15,746 bases of DNA from Endotrypanum monterogeii (Eukaryota > Euglenozoa > Kinetoplastea > Trypanosomatida > Trypanosomatidae). The notes under the pieces are model-generated. The model was given only the letters and a program-made list of their open reading frames with translations, was not told where the DNA came from and did no database searches. Position numbers and translations under genes: made by a program. Each line of letters starts with the position of its first letter. Within the stretch, counting starts at the first letter, position 1. The stretch lies in the NCBI GenBank assembly GCA_000333855.2, contig CM007318.1:699376-715121 (forward strand), in the 5' to 3' direction. Below, in pieces: positions 9,188 through 15,746 of the stretch.

Positions 9188-9211
9188 CACACACACACGC
9201 ACACACACACA
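9188..9211. repeat. (CA)n microsatellite with one CG interruption
   Basis: About 24 bases of CA repeat broken once by CG at 9198-9199. In the transcript this is a UG repeat at the upstream edge of the kinase gene's polypyrimidine region. Confidence 0.9.
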
Positions 9212-9391
9212 GGAGACGAGTAAAAATATGGGCCCTTTTCTCGGGATACCGCCCCTGCGGTCTATTTAGGTTCGCCCCCCCCCCTCCTCTTAATCCCAGG
9301 GGTCGATGAGATCAAGACAGTCAAGCGGCGTAGGGAAGAGAGTAGGGCGTCCCCTTACCGTGCAAGTTCTTTCTGAGTCTCTAACGCCGTG

Positions 9392-9409
9392 AGTGCAGCA
9401 CTCTGCACT
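9392..9409 (-). other. Perfect 7-bp hairpin in the spacer
   Basis: AGTGCAG (9392-9398) pairs exactly with CTGCACT (9403-9409) around a 4-base loop. It can form in either strand. On the plus strand it is followed by G and TTTT, resembling a terminator, but nothing on that strand suggests a transcript. In the minus-strand transcript it lies near the expected 3' end of the upstream mRNA. Confidence 0.55.
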
Positions 9410-9670
9410 GTTTTAGTGGGAGTCAAAAAAACTATGTGGAGGGTCCGGTGGTTAATCTGCAGTTCCACAGCATCAAGTAATAGATCTCTACGCACGCATA
9501 CAGACAGGCCGACAGAGACCCCTTACCCTTTGTGCGTGCCTAATATGAAATCGTACTGGGCTACGATATTCCTCAGGGTGCTAACTGGAAGCCCCTAATG
9601 AGATTCTTCGCTACGATATGGGGAATCGGTATTTGAGGTGAGTTTATAAACAGGAATGTAAAGGAGATGA

Positions 9671-9710
9671 TAAATAAATAAATAAATAAATATATATATA
9701 TATATATTTA
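9671..9710 (-). promoter_or_regulatory. AU-rich element: five tandem AUUUA plus (UA)n
   Basis: The plus strand has TAAA five times in a row (9671-9690), then (TA)n to 9707. In the minus-strand RNA this reads as a UA repeat followed by five overlapping AUUUA pentamers, the pattern of a classical AU-rich stability element. It lies about 1.15 kb after the stop of the 1012-aa gene, within its probable 3' UTR. AU-rich elements are known to control mRNA stability in trypanosomatids, where regulation is mostly post-transcriptional. A plain microsatellite origin is the alternative. Confidence 0.5.
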
Positions 9711-10502
9711 TGCATTATAGTGTGGAAACGAGAAGGAAAGGGGGAAAGATTTAAAGAAAGTGGGCCAGTATTCACACAAACACGCGTATAAATGGGGAAT
9801 AAGTTGCACTTGAGGATGGCGCGAGAGGGTAGGCGAGGAGGACAATACAATTTAGCAGAAGAGAGGCACAGGTGTGAAACAGGTACCCTAGCAACCGTGG
9901 CTAACACAGATGTATCTTTGTTCGAGCGTTGTCTTCCAGGCGCGTAGAGGTCAACGCGTCTTCCAGAGTCAATGGCAGAGGCGATAAAGGTACAGCCTGG
10001 GTGCACATGCTCTCCCTCTTCCTGAAAAGAAAAAAAAAGAATGCGACGCTGAGAGATTGGTATACGGAAAGAAAGATAAACACGGTTACGGGAGAGAACA
10101 GCTCAGTCACAGTAAACCACTATCTATCTCTTCAAGTATTCCTATCCACCCCCCCCCACCAAGACCTACCTGTCCCCTGCACATACACCCGCACGAGGCC
10201 GTGAAAGGTTTCCCCATAAACGGCACCACAAGACTGCACTGCCAAGTGAGCCTGGATCGAAGAAGAGTTGAGAAAGCAGCCGCCTAGGGTGAAATGAAGA
10301 ACGTACTGAGTCTACTTTTCTTTCTCCGTATGTCTTTTTGTGAGGAGCACGCCCCCAAGTTTTTCTCAGATACCCACCCCATACACTCCGCTTACAAGGG
10401 CAATAAATTCTGGGAGCCTCCTTCCCTTTCAACGTACATTCCTTCTCTCTATTGATTTAATTTTTTTTTTCTATCTCCTCTTGGGGAGAGGTGAAGATGG
10501 GA

Positions 10503-10533
10503 GGGGGGGGGTAGAAACGCGGTGAAGCCGCGT
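10503..10533 (-). other. G9 run and adjacent 6-bp GC hairpin
   Basis: G9 at 10503-10511 is followed by ACGCGG (10517-10522), a 5-base loop and the exact complement CCGCGT (10528-10533). In the RNA this gives a GC-rich stem-loop followed by C9, about 330 bases after the stop of the 1012-aa gene. The structure is seen; a role is not established. Confidence 0.45.
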
Positions 10534-10859
10534 CGACTTGCCGTTCGTCCTTTTTTCGCCGGTTTGTTGATCGCTTCACCTCCCTCTCGGGCCTCATTAT
10601 CCATGCTACCACAGCACTCTCAGGGAATTACCACAATATAGAAAAACTAAAAAGTCAACGGAACGCTGATCTGATTGACAGACATTTAGGCACACATACA
10701 GAGAGAGAAGGACACCCAACATGGACCCACAGGAGAGGGGAGAAAAAGGAGATGTAAACAACGTCATGAGAAGTTAAGCGAACGTAAACTAACGGTATGA
10801 TCCACAGGGTGAAGGCAACGGGGCAACGGAGGGTATCAAAAAAAAAAAAATTGTAGTGT

Positions 10860-13800
10860 TCACTGGCGTACTCGCACCATCGACATCTTCTTTCGCCCAC
10901 CGCTGTCAACTTCCCAAACTTCAAAATACTGTGGCAGCATACGCAATGCACGTCCCACGGAACCGAAATGATCCGCCAAGGTCGCAGCGGCAGCCACCGA
11001 TAGGTGCATGCCCAGAAGTGCTTTAACGGAAACACCCTCTGCCCCAATCGGCAGTTGGAGCAGCTCCGCAATTGCTTCCTCCACGCTCATCTGCTGCCCC
11101 GAAACCACCGCTGTTGGCCCTGGCTGGGTTGAGGTTCGCTTGCGGACCATAGATCGGCCTCTCTCTATAAATGTTTCAAGTGACTTGCTGGCAGCGATGT
11201 TGACTGTGTGGGGGAGAGCTGCCCGTATGACCGGCGGTAGCCGTGGCATCACCTCTGCCAGGGGCACCGGGTGGTCTGGCAACAGGTTGGCGATCTCGTC
11301 ATACAGCACCTCGTGTTGCATGAGCGGATTGTCAGGATCAAGCAGAAGAAGATGACGTCGGTGTGCCGGGATGGTACCCTCCCCAAGTACCCGCGTAAAC
11401 TTCTTGCGCTCCGCCTCGCCAACCAGGGAGGCTGATCGATCTGGATTGTCATCAAAGTCGCCGGGCAAAACAACACGGTTAGCATAGCGAAAGGCGCGTT
11501 CCAGGGGCGGAAATGGTGCCATGGTTCCTCTAGGGTCATGCGCGATCACATACATGAGATCTGCGCTGAGTTCGAAGACTTTTCCGTGGTAGCGCAAAAA
11601 CCCAACTAATCCCCGGTAACGCTCGCGCAAATGGCGCCGCTGCTGCGTGGTAAAGGCGGCGTATAAACGCTGCACTGCCACCCAACGCCAAATCTCGTCT
11701 ACCGGTCTCATCGTTTTCTGTAGATGTTCCCGTGATCGACGGAAGATGCAGTTTGCTGTAGGCGATTGTAGCGACGGTGGTGAAGCGAGGAAAGATGCAG
11801 CGATAGCTAGCAGCTCCGGGTCAGGGGATGTAGTCTCATCCAGGTCACTGAGACTACGGGGAGCCACATCTGGCGGAAGGCGCCGGACGTACACCTCCTC
11901 GAGAGCCAAGCCGAACGCCGTCACCTCCTCCATCGAAACACCTCGCAGATGCTGCGGATGCGGCGGCGGCGAGCTCGCGTTCCGTGCAGACGGCGCATAC
12001 CGTGAATGACAAATGTCGTCTCTCTGAACGGGGGCAATATCAGCTGGATTGTCATTTTCCTGTTCAAACCATCCTTTTCCAGCCAGACCAGAAACGGTGT
12101 CTCCCACTTCATCGGTTCCAGCAGCTACAGCTGCGGCGTCAGTTTCGGCGTCAAGGACGGAGGCGTCAATAAACTGACCGTCGGCGATTGCGTCCAAGCC
12201 GATCAATTCTTCTGCCACCGCTTGCCGGAAGACTCTTTCTCGGTCACAAGATGTGGACGCTGCGTTATCCACTGGGGGTGACTCATCCGGGTCACCCTCG
12301 TGAGGCGCCTCCGCACCCTTGAAAGACCACCAAGGAAAGACTTCGTCCACCTCCTCGGTAGAGCCACCACACAGGGGTATTTCCTCGCTGTTATCATTCT
12401 TTGCCATGGCATATGGCGCAGCAGCGGATTGTGCTATCGTATCTGCCTTCCAACCAGTGCTGGTTCCTCCTGCTAGAAGGACCTGCGATTCCACAAAAAG
12501 GTTGTGGTCGCCCTTCTTCAAGCTCATCAGCTGAAATACGTGAACATACTGTGTGATGAGCTGGACTACAAAATTCTGATGCACCTTGTTCACGAACGTC
12601 AGGTCTTTTGGAGGGAAGCTGGAGATCCACTCAACTAGGTTCATCGGCTCATAGCGCCTCCGCACGAGCGCCCCACTACCTGTTAGTGGATGGACTCTGT
12701 CCTCCGTCGTATCCCCTTCTGTTGTACTCGTCGTCGGTACACGCGGCAGGTTGCGTACGAGAACAGCGAGCATCTCCACACCCCATGGCCTTCGATGCAA
12801 CGTACCGGAAGCTCGCCCAGGAATTGATGGAACTCCTTCGGTGGCTGCCTTCGCTGTCGCCGCGTAGAGGGGTTCCACGTCGGAATCCTTATCGACGTTA
12901 CCGATGGCATCAAAAGCGATCGAGTTGTGGTTTCTATATTTCGATAAAATCCCATCCGCCTTGCCGTACCCAGGATGTTGGCGTACAAACCAGAATTCCG
13001 AGTTCAACTGCACCAGCGCTCGCCGGTATCGACTTGGGGAATAGTGAAAAAGCATCGGGTAGTGCTCAAACACGACCTGCGCCAGCGTACAGTTCATGCG
13101 AGCTGCGTTCTCAATTCGCTTTAGGATAAAGGGTGGCACTAGGGCCATCACGTGACGACTTTCGACTGGAAACGTCGGTACAAGCGGTATAAATACCTCT
13201 GCGACCTCAGAGGGCGTGAAGAATCCTTTTTGGCGATGGAGCTGATCAATTTTACGCATCTCAGGACCGAGGTACGTCACCATAGCGGTGGATGGCAGGA
13301 GTTGATGGTGATGTTTGCACGACCGTGCCGTCACCCCTGTGATATTGACACCCCTGTTGAACAGAGACGAATCTAACTTCCACCGCTCCATTTCCTCCTT
13401 GCGCACGGGTGGTATGCTGAGATCCACCGTGAAGCTGCGTGCGACGCCGTGAACCACCGCTTTCAACACTGGTGCTGCGCTGTCGTTTTGATTTTCGTCG
13501 ACTTCAGTGACAATATGGGAGCGTGAGACGTTGATAGGCTTAGATCTGGAGCGCTCTCCACCCAGCGACCTAGATGAGTTTGACGGGCAAAGACGTTTTC
13601 TTTCCTGCTCTGAAAAGTAGTAAGTTGAGCCACCGCACCAGTCGAGAATCATGTGTTCCGGTATCTCTGATTCCTCCACTCGACTCTGAGGCCCCTCCTC
13701 TGCTATAGTTTCTGAGCTGTTTCGCTGCGAGACACTTGACACACAGCAGCCACTACCAGTGCTGGTACTGCACGCATCACTGCGGCTACTGGATCGAGTT

Positions 13801-13898
13801 CCAAAAGGTGCTCTCGAAGCAGAAGAGAAAGACAGATGGGGAGCCCTCCTGTGACGACGGTGCTCAGCAACAATGAAGACGACTGGAAACCGACGCAT
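10860..13898 (-). CDS. Probable mitochondrial protein with four repeated hydrophobic modules (1012 aa)
   Basis: I cannot name the family with certainty. The first 40 residues hold nine Arg and one acidic residue, many Ser and no long hydrophobic run, as in a mitochondrial targeting peptide. Four similar segments follow, each a hydrophobic helix then an aromatic ending: 271-286 (F284), 442-458 (F455), 763-778 (F775) and 980-995 (F992), with pattern h-x-x-h-h-x-x-[YHP]-x-x-x-F-x-[YLV]. The first is preceded by a Pro-rich segment at 230-262, and a similar segment recurs at 863-895. Acidic, low-complexity linkers separate modules 2 and 3 (about 475-655). Large helical-repeat or winged-helix-like proteins of kinetoplastid mitochondrial RNA editing or ribosome complexes look alike in style, so a role in mitochondrial RNA metabolism is a fair guess, no more. 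The start is the first ATG; an in-frame TGA lies three codons upstream at 13908-13910. The stop is TGA at 10860-10862. Confidence 0.92.
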   Translation of the reverse strand: MRRFPVVFIVAEHRRHRRAPHLSFSSASRAPFGTRSSSRSDACSTSTGSGCCVSSVSQRNSSETIAEEGPQSRVEESEIPEHMILDWCGGSTYYFSEQERKRLCPSNSSRSLGGERSRSKPINVSRSHIVTEVDENQNDSAAPVLKAVVHGVARSFTVDLSIPPVRKEEMERWKLDSSLFNRGVNITGVTARSCKHHHQLLPSTAMVTYLGPEMRKIDQLHRQKGFFTPSEVAEVFIPLVPTFPVESRHVMALVPPFILKRIENAARMNCTLAQVVFEHYPMLFHYSPSRYRRALVQLNSEFWFVRQHPGYGKADGILSKYRNHNSIAFDAIGNVDKDSDVEPLYAATAKAATEGVPSIPGRASGTLHRRPWGVEMLAVLVRNLPRVPTTSTTEGDTTEDRVHPLTGSGALVRRRYEPMNLVEWISSFPPKDLTFVNKVHQNFVVQLITQYVHVFQLMSLKKGDHNLFVESQVLLAGGTSTGWKADTIAQSAAAPYAMAKNDNSEEIPLCGGSTEEVDEVFPWWSFKGAEAPHEGDPDESPPVDNAASTSCDRERVFRQAVAEELIGLDAIADGQFIDASVLDAETDAAAVAAGTDEVGDTVSGLAGKGWFEQENDNPADIAPVQRDDICHSRYAPSARNASSPPPHPQHLRGVSMEEVTAFGLALEEVYVRRLPPDVAPRSLSDLDETTSPDPELLAIAASFLASPPSLQSPTANCIFRRSREHLQKTMRPVDEIWRWVAVQRLYAAFTTQQRRHLRERYRGLVGFLRYHGKVFELSADLMYVIAHDPRGTMAPFPPLERAFRYANRVVLPGDFDDNPDRSASLVGEAERKKFTRVLGEGTIPAHRRHLLLLDPDNPLMQHEVLYDEIANLLPDHPVPLAEVMPRLPPVIRAALPHTVNIAASKSLETFIERGRSMVRKRTSTQPGPTAVVSGQQMSVEEAIAELLQLPIGAEGVSVKALLGMHLSVAAAATLADHFGSVGRALRMLPQYFEVWEVDSGGRKKMSMVRVRQ

Positions 13899-13906
13899 TT
13901 CACGCG

Positions 13907-14396
13907 CTCACAGACGCACACACGAATAAAAAAGAGAAAACGACGCACCTAGAAGAAACCCACCACCACCGCAGCTGCTTCTATGAGCACAACAGTGAAG
14001 CGATGGGCCCGATCGAGACTTTTGTCGTTGTGGGACTCGTCTTTGGGCGGTTTCCAGTGAATCAAGAAAAATGGAAAAAAAAATATGAGTAGCGGAAGTA
14101 ATCGGATTTTTCAAATATCAGCTGCAAACAAGAGGGAGTGATGCCCTACAGCGCTGAGCTCAAGTTCTTTCGATTTTTTCTGACTTTGATACGAGGCGGT
14201 GTCAATTTTTTTTTCTATTTCTTTGATTTTCTCTTTTCTTCTCCCCTGTTCACCTCGCCGACAGCGTCGTGTCTCTGGGTGTCGGACCACGTCCTAAAAT
14301 TTGCCTTCGGCAAAAGGAAGCGTGAGTAGAGTGTGAGAGAGAATAAAAACGGCAGGAGAAGCAGAAAAAGATAAAGAGGCAAAAACGGCGCGTGCG
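13907..14396 (-). promoter_or_regulatory. Leader region with candidate spliced-leader acceptors for the 1012-aa gene
   Basis: Three pyrimidine tract plus AG arrangements lie on the minus strand. The longest tract, 14317-14396, is followed by a first AG at 14306-14305 (406-base leader). A T-rich tract at 14060-14086 has an AG at 14042-14041 (142-base leader). A short tract at 13927-13943 has an AG at 13908-13907 (8-base leader). There is no ATG on this strand from 13899 to 14411, so any of the three would give a clean leader. Which is used cannot be told from sequence. Confidence 0.5.
14206..14263 (+). promoter_or_regulatory. Splice-acceptor-like polypyrimidine tract on the plus strand
   Basis: A T/C-rich run of about 50 bases on the plus strand ends in GACAG at about 14259-14263. 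In a trypanosomatid this would pass as a trans-splice acceptor for a plus-strand transcript, opposite to the three genes. No plus-strand ORF of note follows it closely, so it may be chance or the purine-rich face of the minus-strand leader. Confidence 0.3.
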
Positions 14397-14910
14397 TGAC
14401 GCCGCGAGACGCATTTGATCGGAAAAGAATCCGAGTACGTCCGCTCCCCACACCAGAGTCACTTTCATCTCCTCCAACACTATGAGCTGCACCCTGTTTT
14501 TTTTTTTTTCTTGTCCCTGCTAACACGGGTTCATGGCAGCACCATCAAGTCCCTGGTGAGAACCAGCCTGCAATTCACATTCCCATTGTAACGCCAGCCA
14601 AATGTCCGAGCGAGGTCTCCTGTGGCACTGGGAGCCGCTGCACTCAGGGAGAGAACGACCAAAAAATGAAAATAACAAAAAGGCCATGAATATAATTTGA
14701 GGAGACTGAAGAAAGAGCGAGATCGAAAGATCAAGGCAGTGAGGAAAACAGGCAAGGAAAACAAAAGCCAGTTCCGTGACTAGCAAAGGTCAGAAGCCGT
14801 TCGGCCACAATAACCTCAGACAAGGAAATTAGGTGGCAGTGCTACTCCTAGAAAAGCGAGAGAAAGCCGACCGAACCACTCTGAGCATCTCGAGAATACG
14901 AAAACTTCTC

Positions 14911-14975
14911 CTGGCGAATATGGAAACCAAAAAAAAAAAAAAGGAGAGGAGGTAAGGAAGAGAGAGAGAAGAAAA
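14911..14975 (-). promoter_or_regulatory. Further splice-acceptor-like tract on the minus strand
   Basis: Pyrimidine-rich on the minus strand (14929-14975, including T14 at 14942-14929), with the first AG downstream in CAG at 14913-14911. As an acceptor for the 1012-aa gene it would leave a leader of about 1 kb that contains ATGs beyond 14411, so it is a less likely choice than the three nearer ones. It may serve an unrecognised RNA. Confidence 0.35.
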
Positions 14976-14984
14976 ATCTCCGCC

Positions 14985-15098
14985 TTAGTAAATGTTTGCT
15001 TCGTTTCTCCCTCCCTCTGCTGCCGCCACCCGTTCGTCGCCATAGACCACATCAAACCAGCCAACCGCAAGGTGTTGTACTCGCTCACTTTGAGACAT
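14985..15098 (-). CDS. Possible small ORF, 37 aa
   Basis: ATG at 15096-15098 to TAA at 14985-14987. The peptide has mixed composition (MSQSERVQHLAVGW at its start, then FDVVYGDERVAAA) and avoids the Phe/Ser/Leu bias of random pyrimidine-rich frames here. An in-frame TGA lies at 15117-15119. It ends just before a strong minus-strand pyrimidine tract and AG (14975-14911), where a gene would be expected to end. I do not recognise the peptide. It could be a micropeptide gene, a uORF or chance; a 37-codon frame alone is weak evidence. Confidence 0.25.
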   Translation of the reverse strand: MSQSERVQHLAVGWFDVVYGDERVAAAEGGRNEANIY

Positions 15099-15223
15099 CT
15101 TAGAAATCACTCTAGATCAGATATACAAGGACCGGAAATCCGATATCTAGCTGTCTGTCTCCTTTTGTTGTGCGTGACTGTTTTTTTTTTTTTTCAAGTA
15201 AACAAACTCGACATGAAAGCAGC

Positions 15224-15554
15224 ATGAAGATCGAGCTTTACATAGTCCTGCGAGGCCGAACTTCTACATGTACGCCCCTGCGTGTCCCTGAGCACGATGT
15301 CCTTAAAATAGAATGCGGTATTCCCTCGGCAAGCGGGTGATGCACTTCTTGTCCAGATTCTCGCTTACTGTTATGCTGCACCCGCGGACCATGATCATCT
15401 GGAAGTGGACCGAGTCGTCCTATGCACATGGGCTGTGTTTGTTGCCCTGGTCGGTCGTGGAAAGGGAAGAGTTGTTGCTGCGCGGGGTGTACTGGAGGGT
15501 TTTATTGGCATGCCCCACCCCCGGCTCAGGTTTCCCGGTGACTGGCTCACCTAG
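15224..15554 (+). pseudogene. Possible decayed plus-strand coding stretch
   Basis: ATG at 15224 opens 38 codons to TGA at 15338-15340. The frame one base further on is open for 80 codons from 15312 to TAG at 15552-15554. The second frame reads like protein (begins NAVFPRQAGDALLVQ, later VVLCTWAVFVALVG). A plus-strand T14 run and CAAG (15181-15198) lies about 25 bases before the ATG, like a trans-splice acceptor, and a 4-codon frame from 15213 precedes it. The patch is GC-richer than its flanks, and other frames are open too, so chance is a real possibility. The family is not recognised. Confidence 0.2.
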
Positions 15555-15560
15555 GACATC

Positions 15561-15598
15561 ACACCCACACACATACATGTATACAACTGTATGGGTGT
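15561..15598. repeat. Inverted repeat, 11 bp with a 6-base bulge
   Basis: ACACCC (15561-15566) pairs with GGGTGT (15593-15598), and ATACA (15573-15577) pairs with TGTAT (15588-15592). The left arm has six extra bases (ACACAC) between the two halves. The 10-base palindrome ATACATGTAT lies within it. Function unknown. Confidence 0.4.
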
Positions 15599-15746
15599 AA
15601 GACAAAAAAGAGGGAGGGGGTCTCCATACAGGCAGAGAAGACAGCTCCACCCATGTTCCTAGTTGTCACAGCAAAACTATGCAAACGTTTCATCACATTG
15701 AAGATACTCACTGACAGAGAACGCTAGAGCGCTCGTGACCCTGACG

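Larger units (their letters stand above)
8881..10859 (-). other. Spacer: 3' UTR of the 1012-aa gene and leader region of the kinase gene
   Basis: No gene is called in this stretch of about 2 kb. From the upstream gene it holds a T13 run in the RNA starting 9 bases after the stop (A13 at 10838-10850), a G9 run (10503-10511) next to a small hairpin, an AUUUA-repeat element (9671-9710), another hairpin (9392-9409), a C10 run (9275-9284, G10 in the RNA), a (CA)n tract (9188-9211) and then about 300 bases of pyrimidine-rich coding-strand sequence leading to the kinase acceptor. By the usual spacing, polyadenylation of the upstream mRNA should fall near 8950-9350. Confidence 0.6.
14412..15746. other. 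Right-end region without a long ORF
   Basis: About 1.3 kb with no long frame on either strand. It holds T13 (14497-14509) and T14 (15181-15194) runs on the plus strand, a minus-strand pyrimidine tract (14929-14975, with A14 at 14929-14942 on the plus strand) followed by a CAG at 14913-14911, a 37-codon minus ORF (14985-15098), a GC-richer patch at 15224-15554 with broken plus-strand frames, and a bulged hairpin (15561-15598). It may be the 3' part of an upstream minus-strand gene outside the window, or a strand-switch region. Confidence 0.5.

Noticed and set aside
8767..9210. 147-codon minus-strand frame upstream of the kinase
   Set aside because: Has no ATG start, encodes the polypyrimidine tract (Phe/Leu/Ser/Pro) and the UG repeat; it reflects low stop density in pyrimidine-rich sequence.
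9271..9284. GGTTCG-like start of a tRNA B box
   Set aside because: It runs directly into a C10 homopolymer, with no A box or foldable cloverleaf around it.
12608..13129. 173-codon plus-strand frame inside the 1012-aa gene
   Set aside because: Antisense shadow with Arg/Ser/Pro-rich composition; the minus frame there contains module 1 of the repeated structure.
15119..15148. Inverted repeat AGATAT / ATATCT with a small inner pair
   Set aside because: Six AT-rich pairs plus three isolated pairs; too weak to separate from chance.

Overview
The window looks like nuclear DNA of a trypanosomatid (kinetoplastid) protist. Evidence seen directly: three long intronless ORFs, all on the minus strand in a head-to-tail row; long gene-free spacers (about 1.6 and 2.1 kb) rich in homopolymers, (CA)n and (TA)n; and, upstream of each ORF, a pyrimidine-rich tract on the coding strand followed by an AG, the usual signal for spliced-leader trans-splicing. 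The long spacers suggest a Leishmania-like relative rather than a compact genome, but the species cannot be fixed from this window.

Layout in the direction of transcription (right to left): (1) 13899-15746 has no long ORF. It holds candidate splice acceptors on both strands, a 37-residue minus-strand ORF (14985-15098) and a possible decayed plus-strand coding stretch (15224-15554). (2) 10860-13898 encodes a 1012-residue protein with an Arg-rich, mitochondrial-type N-terminus and four copies of a short hydrophobic module ending in F-x-[VL]-like positions. (3) 8752-10859 is a spacer with an AUUUA-repeat element, hairpins, a (CA)n tract and a long polypyrimidine (coding strand) leader region. 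(4) 7648-8751 encodes a complete 367-residue protein kinase of the MAP kinase kinase (STE7) type. (5) 6029-7647 is a spacer. (6) 149-6028 encodes a 1959-residue coiled-coil protein of unknown function with four basophilic (RRxS) phosphorylation motifs; its transcript continues into a (TA)n-rich 3' UTR at the left end.

The three genes are probably one polycistronic unit. As in trypanosomatids generally, sharing a transcript does not imply a shared pathway, and I see no clear functional link. The most interesting observations are the four-module structure of the 1012-residue protein, long zones without any ATG on the coding strand upstream of two of the three genes, the tandem AUUUA element, an overlapping uORF that puts the start of the largest protein in doubt, and mixed signals at the right end that could mark a strand-switch region or gene remnant. 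No RNA gene, CRISPR array, recognisable mobile element or virus was found.
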